A DNA stretch of 18,447 bases from JBLFWJ01 sp047611425. GTDB lineage: Bacteria > Bacteroidota > Bacteroidia > UBA10329. Below are positions 7,958 through 15,105 of this stretch, one piece after another. The DNA lies in contig JBLFWJ010000050.1 in the NCBI GenBank assembly GCA_047611425.1, forward strand, positions 1-18,447, written 5' to 3'. Numbering within the stretch: the first letter of the stretch is position 1; each line of letters opens with the position of its first letter. The notes under the pieces were generated by a model. The model was not told the origin of the DNA, made no database searches, and saw only the letters and a program-made list of their open reading frames with translations. The position numbers and the translations under genes are program-made.

Positions 7958-9256
7958 ATGAGTAACGTTTACGATAGATTGATTAATAAGGAAGCCAAAC
8001 TTGGGGTTATAGGCTTGGGGTATGTTGGACTTCCGATTGCATTGGAGTTTGCACGTAAGATCAAAGTTGTTGGATTTGATATCAATGCTGAACGCGTTGA
8101 TATGATGCGAAATAACATTGATCCAAGCGAAGAGCTAGAAGCGAAGGATTTTGATGGTTGCGACATTCACTTCACAGCAGATCCTTCAGAAATGGCAGAT
8201 GTGGAATTTTTCATTGTAGCGGTACCTACGCCAATTGATGAGCATAACCTGCCAGATTTGAGACCAGTTCTTTCTGCTTCCAGAACGGTTGGTGCAGTGC
8301 TGAAGAAAGGAGACTACGTGGCATACGAATCCACAGTTTACCCTGGTTGTACGGAAGAAGATTGTATTCCTGTGCTTGAAGAAGTTTCAGGTCTTAAGTT
8401 CAAAGATGATTTCAAGGTTGGATATTCTCCAGAGAGAATTAATCCAGGCGATAAGGAGCACACTCTTTCTAAGATCATTAAGGTTGTTTCTGGGTGTGGG
8501 CCAGAATCCTTGGATGTGGTTGCAAAAACATATGAATTGGTGGTTGATGCCGGAGTTCACCGTGCGAAAAGCATTAAAGTAGCTGAGGCCGCAAAGATTA
8601 TTGAAAACACCCAACGTGATGTGAACATCGCCTTGATGAATGAGTTGTCAATGATCTTCAATAAGGTCGGTATAAACACATATGATGTGCTGGAAGCAGC
8701 TGGTACGAAGTGGAACTTCTTAAAATTCTTCCCAGGTTTGGTTGGAGGACACTGTATCGGAGTTGATCCATATTACCTAACGCATAAAGCTCGTGAACTA
8801 GGATTTCACGCTAAAGTGATTATATCAGGAAGAGCTACCAATGATGCTGTAGGTGCCTATGTTGCAACCGAAACAGTAAAGAAGATTGTTGCTGCTGGTA
8901 AAGATTTAAGTAAATCCAAAGTGTTGGTGATGGGCGCTACATTCAAAGAGAATGTCTCAGATATTCGTAATTCAAAGGTTGTTGATGTGATTCGTGAGTT
9001 GGAATCTTTTGGGTTGATGGTTCATGTAGTTGATCCACACGCCTCCAGTAAAGATTTGAAAAAGGAATATGGTTTCGAATTAAAAGAAAAGCGTGATTCG
9101 GATTACGATGCTGTTGTTGTTGCGGTAAACCATGATGAATATAGTGGTCGTTCTGAAAGTGATTTCAAAGCAATTATGTCAGAAAATGGAATCGTTGTAG
9201 ATGTTAAAGGAATTTACAAAGATCAAATTCACGATTTGGGTTACTGGAGTCTATGA
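7958..9256 (+). CDS. wbpA: UDP-N-acetylhexosamine 6-dehydrogenase (TviB/WbpA/WbpO type)
   Basis: A second nucleotide-sugar dehydrogenase, 432 residues long. It has GLGYVGLP (19-26), VPTPIDEHNLPD (89-100), ESTVYPGCTEE (124-134), YSPERINPGDKEHTL (156-170) and the catalytic C266 in LVGGHCIGVDPYY (261-273). The PERINPGD and GHCIGVDPYY signatures belong to the UDP-HexNAc branch (TviB, WbpO, WecC-like), unlike the Ugd encoded upstream. With WbpB, WbpE and WbpD in the same cluster, oxidation of UDP-GlcNAc to UDP-GlcNAcA is the expected reaction. If UDP-GalNAc from the WbpP-like epimerase is used, UDP-GalNAcA would result, so substrate choice is open and the symbol is provisional. Its TGA overlaps the galE ATG (ATGA). 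Confidence 0.88.
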   Translation: MSNVYDRLINKEAKLGVIGLGYVGLPIALEFARKIKVVGFDINAERVDMMRNNIDPSEELEAKDFDGCDIHFTADPSEMADVEFFIVAVPTPIDEHNLPDLRPVLSASRTVGAVLKKGDYVAYESTVYPGCTEEDCIPVLEEVSGLKFKDDFKVGYSPERINPGDKEHTLSKIIKVVSGCGPESLDVVAKTYELVVDAGVHRAKSIKVAEAAKIIENTQRDVNIALMNELSMIFNKVGINTYDVLEAAGTKWNFLKFFPGLVGGHCIGVDPYYLTHKARELGFHAKVIISGRATNDAVGAYVATETVKKIVAAGKDLSKSKVLVMGATFKENVSDIRNSKVVDVIRELESFGLMVHVVDPHASSKDLKKEYGFELKEKRDSDYDAVVVAVNHDEYSGRSESDFKAIMSENGIVVDVKGIYKDQIHDLGYWSL

Positions 9257-10266
9257 TACTGGTCACAGGCGGAACAGGCTACATCGGTTCGCACACCGTT
9301 GTTGAGCTATTGGGTATCGGAGAAGATGTCCTTATCGTGGATGATTTTTCCAATTCAAGCATTGAAGTGCTTGACAGAATTGAAGCCATTGGTGGCAAAC
9401 GACCGGCATTTGTAGAACTCGACCTAGTGGATAAAGTTGGCTTGGAAGCGGTATTTCAAAGTCACCCCAATATTAAAGGAGTAATTCACTTTGCAGCTAA
9501 AAAAGCTGTTGGCGAATCAGTTGAGAAGCCATTGATGTATTATAGAACCAATCTGGTTTCATTGATTAACTTGTTGGATGTAATGCACGCTAATGATGTG
9601 AAAGACTTGGTCTTCTCATCGTCATGTTCAGTTTATGGAGAGCCGGTCCATACTCAGGTAACTGAGCAAACGCCAATTAAAGTTGCGAATTCACCTTACG
9701 GAAATACCAAACAGATCTGCGAAGAGATTATCACGGATACTGCACATGTAACTGACCTAAAGGCCATCTGCCTTCGTTATTTCAATCCTACAGGAGCACA
9801 TGATTCAGCCAATATTGGTGAACTTCCAATAGGAGTTCCTAGTAATCTGATTCCATTTATAACTCAAACAGGCATCGGCTTACGCGAAGAACTTACCGTG
9901 TATGGTGGTGACTACGATACGATAGATGGTACATGCATAAGAGATTATATCCATGTGGTTGACTTGGCACAAGCTCATTTAAAGGCATTGGGTCACCTAG
10001 CTAACAATTGTAGTAATGGAAGTGTTGATATCATCAATATTGGAACAGGCAACGGAAGCACTGTTCTAGAAGTTGTAAATACGTTTAAAGAAATATCTGG
10101 TGTTGAATTAAATTTCAAAGTTGGACCGAGAAGAGAAGGGGATGTAGTCGCAGTGTACGCGGACGCTACAAAAGCCAAAGAAGTTTTGGGCTGGGAAGCC
10201 AAATTGAATCTGAAAGACATGCTAGCCTCCGCTTGGAAGTGGGAGCAGAAAATTCGAAATAGCTGA
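9253..10266 (+). CDS. galE: UDP-glucose 4-epimerase GalE
   Basis: This 337-residue extended SDR interconverts UDP-Glc and UDP-Gal. TGGTGYIGSH (5-14) binds NAD, HFAAKKAVGESV (79-90) is the GalE signature, SSSCSVYGEP (122-131) holds the catalytic serine, and Y149/K153 in SPYGNTKQ form the catalytic couple. CLRYFNPTGAH (173-183) and DGTCIRDYIHVVDLA (225-239) are classical GalE. The position equivalent to E. coli Tyr299, which gates N-acetylated substrates, appears to be V301 (in GDVVAVYAD), so UDP-GlcNAc/GalNAc may also be accepted. The ATG overlaps the upstream stop codon. The weak GGAG at 9246-9249 could help initiation. rmlB starts 3 nt after its stop codon ends. Confidence 0.94.
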   Translation: MILVTGGTGYIGSHTVVELLGIGEDVLIVDDFSNSSIEVLDRIEAIGGKRPAFVELDLVDKVGLEAVFQSHPNIKGVIHFAAKKAVGESVEKPLMYYRTNLVSLINLLDVMHANDVKDLVFSSSCSVYGEPVHTQVTEQTPIKVANSPYGNTKQICEEIITDTAHVTDLKAICLRYFNPTGAHDSANIGELPIGVPSNLIPFITQTGIGLREELTVYGGDYDTIDGTCIRDYIHVVDLAQAHLKALGHLANNCSNGSVDIINIGTGNGSTVLEVVNTFKEISGVELNFKVGPRREGDVVAVYADATKAKEVLGWEAKLNLKDMLASAWKWEQKIRNS

Positions 10267-10268
10267 TT

Positions 10269-11321
10269 ATGAAAACGATTGTAATAACTGGAGGAGCTGG
10301 GTTTATCGGCTCTCACGTAGTAAGGCGTTTTGTAAATAATCATCCTGAAAAGATGATTGTGAATTTAGACGTTTTGACCTATGCAGGTAATCTTGAGAAT
10401 CTAACAGATATCGAGAATAAGGACAATTACACCTTTGAGAAAGCGGACATTACCAATGTTGCAGCTTTAACCTCCATTTTTGAGAGATACGATGTAGAAG
10501 GTGTGGTCCATTTGGCTGCCGAATCGCATGTTGACCGTTCTATTTCTAATCCGATGGAATTCATCAACACAAACATTATAGGGACCGTCAACTTGCTTAA
10601 TGCGGCAAGAGCTGCTTGGAAAGATGATTTTTCGGGTAAGCGGTTTTACCATGTTTCTACAGACGAAGTTTATGGATCACTTGGTGACACCGGTTTCTTC
10701 TATGAAGATACAGCGTATGACCCAAGAAGTCCGTACTCTGCCTCAAAGGCAAGTTCTGATCACTTGGTAAGAGCCTACCATCACACATTTGATTTACCAA
10801 TTGTTATTTCGAATTGTTCTAACAATTACGGTCCGAATCATTTTCCTGAAAAACTGATTCCGCTAGCAATCAATAATATCAAGAACAACAAGCCTATTCC
10901 AATTTATGGAAAAGGTGAGAATGTTCGTGATTGGCTGTATGTAATGGATCACGCTAATGCCATCGAAACCATTTATTTAAATGGAAACAATGGTGAGACC
11001 TATAACATTGGTGGTAATAACGAATGGACTAACATTGATCTGATCAAACTGCTTTGCAAGACAATGGATCAGAAGCTGGGGCGTGAAGAAGGAACATCTG
11101 AAAAGTTAATCACTTACGTAAAAGACAGAGCAGGACACGATCTGCGCTATGCAATCGATTCAACGAAATTGAAATCCGAGTTAGGCTGGGAGCCAAGCTT
11201 AACCTTCGAAGAAGGGCTACCACTTACCGTTGATTGGTATTTAAACAATGAAGGGTGGTTGAACAACGTTACTTCAGGTGACTATGCAAACTACTACACA
11301 GAACAGTATCAGGAAAGATAA
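10269..11321 (+). CDS. rmlB: dTDP-glucose 4,6-dehydratase
   Basis: RmlB (350 residues) converts dTDP-glucose to dTDP-4-keto-6-deoxyglucose, the branch point for rhamnose and many amino or deoxy sugars. It contains TGGAGFIGSH (7-16), LDVLTYAGNLENL (33-45), HLAAESHVDRS (81-91), the diagnostic VSTDEVYGSL (129-138; T131, D132 and E133 replace the SDR Ser region), and Y156/K160 in SPYSASKAS. NCSNNYGPNHFPEKLIP is also RmlB-typical. The gene is complete and normal in length. None of RmlA, RmlC or RmlD is in the window, so both the dTDP-glucose supply and the fate of the product lie elsewhere. Two nt separate it from galE and one nt from the next gene. Confidence 0.95.
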   Translation: MKTIVITGGAGFIGSHVVRRFVNNHPEKMIVNLDVLTYAGNLENLTDIENKDNYTFEKADITNVAALTSIFERYDVEGVVHLAAESHVDRSISNPMEFINTNIIGTVNLLNAARAAWKDDFSGKRFYHVSTDEVYGSLGDTGFFYEDTAYDPRSPYSASKASSDHLVRAYHHTFDLPIVISNCSNNYGPNHFPEKLIPLAINNIKNNKPIPIYGKGENVRDWLYVMDHANAIETIYLNGNNGETYNIGGNNEWTNIDLIKLLCKTMDQKLGREEGTSEKLITYVKDRAGHDLRYAIDSTKLKSELGWEPSLTFEEGLPLTVDWYLNNEGWLNNVTSGDYANYYTEQYQER

Positions 11322-11322
11322 A

Positions 11323-12327
11323 ATGTACGATTCCAAATTCCACCCAGGAGAATTATCCGACCACACATTCCTAATTACAGGAGGTGCGGGATTTATCGGT
11401 TCCAACATAGCTGAGTATTTAATGAAGTATGGTGCCAAAAAGGTGCGCGTACTCGATAATCTTAGCGAAGGCAAAATGGAAAACATTGAGCTTTTCATGA
11501 GCGACCCGAGATTTGAATTTATTGAGGGAGACATTACCGATCATGAAACATGCGACAGAGCATGTGCCGGAATCGATTTCGTTACCCATCAAGCAGCTTT
11601 AGGCTCTGTTCCAAGATCTTTAGAAACCCCGTTGAAGACTAACGATGCCAACGTTACAGGCTTTTTGAATATGCTAACTGCAGCAAAGGATGCCAACGTT
11701 AAGCGGTTTGTATATGCCAGTTCATCTTCTGTTTATGGTGATAGCCAAAAGTTACCTAAGGAGGAAGACCATATTGGTAGTCCTCTTTCCCCATACGCAG
11801 CATCCAAGTTTGTGAACGAGGTGTATGCGGGTGTTTACCACCTAAACTATGGGATTGAAGTAATTGGATTGCGATACTTCAACATTTTTGGACCACGGCA
11901 AAAACCGGATGGTCCATATGCAGCGGTTATTCCATTATTTATGGATGCACTTCTAAACGGAAAAGACGCCTACGTAAATGGTGATGGGGAAATGAGTCGC
12001 GATTTCACCTTCGTTGAAAATGCGGTTCAGGCAAATGTTAAAGCGATGTTCTCGGGTGTACCTGGTTGTGCTGGAAAAGTGTACAACGTGGCCTTAGGTG
12101 ATCGTACAACGGTAAATCAGTTGTACAGCATACTTAAGGAATATGTTGGTTCTGATGTCAACCCTATTTACCGAGACCCGCGACAAGGAGATGTACGTGA
12201 TTCTCTTGCGGATATCTCAAAAGGCCGGGCATTCTTGGGATATGATCCTCAGGTAGAAATGCGGGAGGGCCTGAAAAAAACCTTGGATTGGTTCCGAGTT
12301 CGGTTCGGCTCCGAGATCACTCAATAA
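11323..12327 (+). CDS. wbpP: UDP-N-acetylglucosamine 4-epimerase, WbpP/TviC-like
   Basis: The protein has 334 residues when started at the ATG 11323, one nt after the rmlB stop. A GTG at 11278 inside rmlB would add 15 unconserved residues and is rejected. Motifs are TGGAGFIGSN (19-28), THQAALGSVPRSL (88-100), ASSSSVYGD (132-140), Y158/K162 in SPYAASKFVNE and LRYFNIFGPRQ (183-193). HQAALGSVPRS and the short extra N-terminus before the Rossmann fold are typical of WbpP/TviC. The residue matching the GalE gate is S294 (GDVRDSLAD), as in group 3 epimerases that prefer N-acetylated sugars. It should convert UDP-GlcNAc (or its uronate) to the galacto form. It is the last gene of the cluster, and its 3' end overlaps the convergent lipoprotein gene by 11 bp. 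Confidence 0.9.
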   Translation: MYDSKFHPGELSDHTFLITGGAGFIGSNIAEYLMKYGAKKVRVLDNLSEGKMENIELFMSDPRFEFIEGDITDHETCDRACAGIDFVTHQAALGSVPRSLETPLKTNDANVTGFLNMLTAAKDANVKRFVYASSSSVYGDSQKLPKEEDHIGSPLSPYAASKFVNEVYAGVYHLNYGIEVIGLRYFNIFGPRQKPDGPYAAVIPLFMDALLNGKDAYVNGDGEMSRDFTFVENAVQANVKAMFSGVPGCAGKVYNVALGDRTTVNQLYSILKEYVGSDVNPIYRDPRQGDVRDSLADISKGRAFLGYDPQVEMREGLKKTLDWFRVRFGSEITQ

Positions 12328-13645
12328 ACACCAACTCATTGGCTCTTTGGCCAATGCATCTCCCTTGGTATTCAGAGGCCTCAACAGTGTTGAGATAATT
12401 GTTTCCACCATAATACTGAGCCATCGCATTTTCGTTGGCCATATCCATAAAATTGGAATAGGACCTAGGATTCTTGCCCAATATTCTTTGAGCATTATCC
12501 GTGAAAGTAATGTTGCCAAATGAGTTGGTAAAGATCTGAGCTGCAGCATATCCTACTAACGTATTCGAACACGGGAATTCAGGGTGAGCCGGACTTTCAA
12601 CAGGCCCCTCAAAGTTGATTTCAATATTTTCTCGGATGTATGTTAAAGGACGCATTGGCTTTTCATCATACTTCATTTTCCAAGCAGAGATGTAAACATC
12701 AGCACAAGCGATTCCTAGTCTAGCGAACTCTACCGCTGCTTCTGAAGCATCCATATCGTGTTGTTCCACAATGTCAACCAATTGATGAACTGCATGTCCA
12801 GCGGCTTTGTAACTGAAAATGCCATCGTTCCAAAACACGGCATCCTCTAATTGTTGGTCAGTTAGGTCGATCTGAGCTTGAAGGACTTCTTGTGCAGCAT
12901 CGTAGTACACAGAAGATGTATCAGTGCTATACGGAATTGTAGATGCCGGCACGCAAGTCAAATCTGTCTCTGCGAGAGAATAGGTGAATGGACGCATGTT
13001 TCCCCAGCATGGTTCAACCGGAGCCAATTCCCTTGGATGTGTTCGCTGCCATTGATTAGTGGGATACGCAAGTGTATCACCACAATTGCCATGTTCCAAT
13101 ATTCCATCTGTCATGGCCCAGTCTACAAGAGACGAACCAAGAGTTTCACCATAATTAACAGAAAGGTTCATTCTAGATTCGGAAACTCCATAGAAGTAAT
13201 ATTCATCAAGGTTGCTATTCTGTTGGCTGATAATTGCAGATCGAATCGAGGAAGACTCTTCTTTGAAAAGGTAAAGTAGCATCTTGTATGTAGCGGTCGT
13301 GGCCACTACTCCCCAATTATAATTGGAATTCGCATTTGGCGCTGGAAGGCTGGCTAAGTCAGTCAATTGGCCTTGCAAAGACTTAGAGCCTGTAATGCCC
13401 GAAGCGTAACCCTCGTAATAGGTAATTCCGGCATACGCCAAAACACGAGAAACCTCGGCCTCATTCATCCGTGCGTTCCGACTAAAGATCAAAGTGTTCT
13501 TCATCCAGTTGACCAGCATGTCTGGACTAGCTAACTGTTCAGCATCTTCTACAGGCATATGACTTTCCTTTTTACATGAAAACGTTACCACAGTTAGAAA
13601 CGCAAGCGTTAGTGTGAAAAGTAAACGGGATACAGACTGATTCAT
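12317..13645 (-). CDS. Haloperoxidase-like (PAP2 fold) lipoprotein lacking signature histidines
   Basis: The protein has 442 residues, with a lipoprotein signal (hydrophobic core, then FSC with C24 and KK after it), so it should be anchored in the envelope. Its layout matches Bacteroidota vanadium-dependent haloperoxidase-like proteins: an all-helical body, PCWGNMRPF (212-220), then the PAP2 motifs. Motif 1, K325-X6-R332-P333 (KYDEKPMRP), is intact. Motif 2, normally PSGH, reads PCSN (358-361), so the active-site His is Asn. Motif 3, normally SRxxGGxH, reads AQYYGGNN (409-416), so Arg is Gln and the vanadate-binding His is Asn. Catalysis by the usual mechanism seems unlikely. The gene follows fabD after 66 nt. 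The 3' end converges with wbpP and overlaps it by 11 bp. The reading frame is intact, so it is not a decayed pseudogene. Its function is unknown. Confidence 0.8.
   Translation of the reverse strand: MNQSVSRLLFTLTLAFLTVVTFSCKKESHMPVEDAEQLASPDMLVNWMKNTLIFSRNARMNEAEVSRVLAYAGITYYEGYASGITGSKSLQGQLTDLASLPAPNANSNYNWGVVATTATYKMLLYLFKEESSSIRSAIISQQNSNLDEYYFYGVSESRMNLSVNYGETLGSSLVDWAMTDGILEHGNCGDTLAYPTNQWQRTHPRELAPVEPCWGNMRPFTYSLAETDLTCVPASTIPYSTDTSSVYYDAAQEVLQAQIDLTDQQLEDAVFWNDGIFSYKAAGHAVHQLVDIVEQHDMDASEAAVEFARLGIACADVYISAWKMKYDEKPMRPLTYIRENIEINFEGPVESPAHPEFPCSNTLVGYAAAQIFTNSFGNITFTDNAQRILGKNPRSYSNFMDMANENAMAQYYGGNNYLNTVEASEYQGRCIGQRANELVFIE
12337..12356 (+). terminator. 7-bp hairpin just after the sugar cluster
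   Basis: CATTGGC (12337-12343) and GCCAATG (12350-12356) form a perfect stem around a 6-nt loop, 10 nt past the wbpP stop and inside the 3' coding end of the convergent gene. No T-run follows on either strand, so it is at best a weak terminator or an RNA 3'-end stabiliser. Confidence 0.3.
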
Positions 13646-13673
13646 TTTCGGTATTTGGGTAGAAACCGAAAAT
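13644..13673 (-). promoter_or_regulatory. 9-bp inverted repeat over the start and -7 region of the haloperoxidase-like gene
   Basis: ATTTTCGGT (13644-13652) and ACCGAAAAT (13665-13673) are perfect inverted copies with a 12-nt spacer. The start-proximal arm overlaps the ATG (13643-13645). The distal arm overlaps TAATTTTC (minus strand, 13668-13675), a -7-like box with one mismatch to TAnnTTTG. It could be an operator, or an RNA hairpin that hides the start codon. No T-run follows, so it is not an obvious fabD terminator. Confidence 0.45.
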
Positions 13674-13711
13674 TAGCGAAATCGCCCGTCAAATTTTGAG
13701 TTGATTTTGGG

Positions 13712-14587
13712 TCAGCCTTCGGAGATTACCTCCATTCCGCGATCAACTTTCTTTACCATCCCAATCAAAACTTTTCCTGGGCCAACCTCGGTAAACGAAG
13801 TTGCACCGCCCTTAATCATGTTTTTCATAGTCTGGGTCCATTTTACTGGAGCGGTTAGTTGCGCGACAAGGTTTGATTTAATGATATCAGGATTGGAAAC
13901 CGTTTGTGCTGTTACATTCTGGTAGATGGGGCAGATTGGCTTAGCAACCTTTGTGGCAAGAATAGCATCGGCTAATTCTTCTCTAGCAGGCTCCATTAAT
14001 GGTGAATGAAAAGCACCTCCAACGTTGAGTTTAAGAGCTCTTCTAGCACCGGCTTCAGTAAGTTTTTCGCAGGCAATATCAACGCCAGCGTTAGATCCCG
14101 AAATAACGATTTGGCCAGGGCAATTGTAGTTGGCAGGTACCACAACTTCGTTGATTGCTTTACATATATCTTCGACAACGGCATCTTCCATCCCGATAAT
14201 AGCAGCCATAGTTGAAGGGGTCAATTCACATGCTTTTTGCATGGCAATTGCCCGTGCAGAAACCAACTTTAGTCCATCCTCGAACTGAATTGCTCCATTG
14301 GCTACCAATGCAGAAAATTCGCCTAGGCTATGACCGGCAACCATGTCTGGTTTGAATTCTTCAATCGTAAGAGCCTTGATTACCGAGTGAAGAAAAACCG
14401 CTGGTTGCGTAACCTCAGTTCTTCTCAGGTCCTCCTCCGTACCCTCAAACATGAGGTCGGTTATTCTGAATCCTAGAATCGCATTGGCCTTCTCAAATAG
14501 CTTCTTGGCTTGTGCAGACTCTTCGTAAAGATTCTTGCCCATTCCTACAAACTGCGCGCCCTGTCCTGGAAATACGTATGCTTTCAT
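13712..14587 (-). CDS. fabD: Malonyl-CoA:ACP transacylase
   Basis: FabD (291 residues) moves malonyl from CoA to acyl carrier protein, supplying fatty acid elongation in the cytosol. It shows FPGQGAQFVGMG (6-17), the nucleophile S87 in GHSLGE (85-90), R112 in SARAIAMQ, H194 in GGAFHSPLM (190-198) and the C-terminal EVGPGKVL motif. Length and motif order are those of a stand-alone FabD. It is encoded 37 nt downstream of the PTPS-family gene on the same strand and probably shares its transcript. There are no other fatty acid genes in the window. Confidence 0.95.
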   Translation of the reverse strand: MKAYVFPGQGAQFVGMGKNLYEESAQAKKLFEKANAILGFRITDLMFEGTEEDLRRTEVTQPAVFLHSVIKALTIEEFKPDMVAGHSLGEFSALVANGAIQFEDGLKLVSARAIAMQKACELTPSTMAAIIGMEDAVVEDICKAINEVVVPANYNCPGQIVISGSNAGVDIACEKLTEAGARRALKLNVGGAFHSPLMEPAREELADAILATKVAKPICPIYQNVTAQTVSNPDIIKSNLVAQLTAPVKWTQTMKNMIKGGATSFTEVGPGKVLIGMVKKVDRGMEVISEG

Positions 14588-14624
14588 TGAATGATTTTGT
14601 GCGATTTACCCTTCTTTCTTGGAT

Positions 14625-15038
14625 TCAAGATCCAAAGTACTCAACGGAATTGTTTTCGGTTTCTCTTAAATAGATCTTATGAAGTTTGGCTCCCAATTCT
14701 TCAATTGGTGAATCAAGTTGTTGCCAAATCTCAACAGCCAAGTTTTCTGTAGATGCCATTTTACCTTTCATGAATGGGACATCGAGGTTTAAGTTTTTAT
14801 GATCGAGTTTATCAATCACAAGAGTGTTGATTAGTTTACTCAGATCCTTCAGGTTAATTACAAACCCAGTTTCAGAATCAACCTCACCTTTAACCGTAAC
14901 GTAGAGGTCAAAATTGTGGCCGTGCCAATTCTTATTGGCGCACTTCCCAAAAACTTCATCGTTCCGCTCATCCGTCCAATCTGGATTAAACAGTTTGTGT
15001 GCGGCATTAAATCTTTCTTTTCTGGTCAGGTATATCAT
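14625..15038 (-). CDS. 6-pyruvoyl-tetrahydropterin synthase / QueD family protein
   Basis: The protein has 137 residues when started at the ATG 15038; a TTG at 15056 would add six residues and overlaps the promoter element, so I rejected it. The zinc ligands are H14 (NAAHKL), H39 and H41 (HGH). The catalytic cysteine is C33 in FGKCANKNWHGHN, with D79/H80 (LDHKNL) and E126 (RETENNSVEY) completing the site. Cysteine and HGH are separated by five residues, the spacing I recall for eukaryotic-type PTPS, whereas classic QueD has CxxxHGH. It may therefore act in tetrahydrobiopterin-like synthesis rather than in queuosine synthesis; a bifunctional role is possible. It is the first gene of a minus-strand unit with fabD, divergent from mqnB. 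Confidence 0.85.
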   Translation of the reverse strand: MIYLTRKERFNAAHKLFNPDWTDERNDEVFGKCANKNWHGHNFDLYVTVKGEVDSETGFVINLKDLSKLINTLVIDKLDHKNLNLDVPFMKGKMASTENLAVEIWQQLDSPIEELGAKLHKIYLRETENNSVEYFGS

Positions 15039-15053
15039 GTCTGAAAAGGCGCG

Positions 15054-15061
15054 CAAATATA
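15054..15061 (-). promoter_or_regulatory. -7 promoter element for the PTPS-family gene
   Basis: On the minus strand these bases read TATATTTG, a perfect TAnnTTTG. No TTG is evident at the -33 spacing. Transcription would start about 9 nt before the ATG at 15038, so the leader is very short. This probably serves the PTPS-fabD unit. Confidence 0.5.
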
Positions 15062-15086
15062 GTTTGCAATTCCCCTGATAGGTGTG

Positions 15087-15105
15087 ATGAATCAGAGTGA
15101 TTCAT
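15087..15105. promoter_or_regulatory. Perfect palindrome, operator candidate, between PTPS-family gene and mqnB
   Basis: ATGAATCA (15087-15094), spacer GAG, TGATTCAT (15098-15105): a perfect 8-bp-arm inverted repeat of 19 bp in an 80-nt divergent intergenic region. It abuts the -7-like box of mqnB and lies about 26 nt upstream of the minus-strand -7 element, so a bound dimer could affect both directions. The binding protein is unknown. Confidence 0.5.

Noticed and set aside
9993..10343. 116-codon antisense frame across the galE/rmlB junction
   Set aside because: It is fully opposite two strongly recognised genes and has no recognisable domain; it is a shadow frame.
11278..11322. GTG-start extension of the WbpP-like gene
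   Set aside because: It lies entirely inside rmlB and adds unconserved residues; ATG 11323 sits one base after the rmlB stop.
12274..12280. Run of seven A (T7 on the minus strand) after the haloperoxidase-like gene, as a possible terminator
   Set aside because: The sequence just upstream on the minus strand forms only 3-4 bp stems, so there is no convincing hairpin.
12217..12549. 110-codon minus-strand frame at the wbpP/haloperoxidase-like overlap
   Set aside because: It is out of frame with the real minus-strand gene and antisense to wbpP; no motif is visible.
12878..13279. 133-codon plus-strand frame, Cys- and Arg-rich
   Set aside because: It is antisense to the haloperoxidase-like gene, with no family resemblance; the composition is typical of a complementary-strand shadow.
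15039..15056. TTG-start extension of the PTPS-family gene
   Set aside because: It overlaps the -7 promoter element and the ATG at 15038 gives the usual N-terminus.
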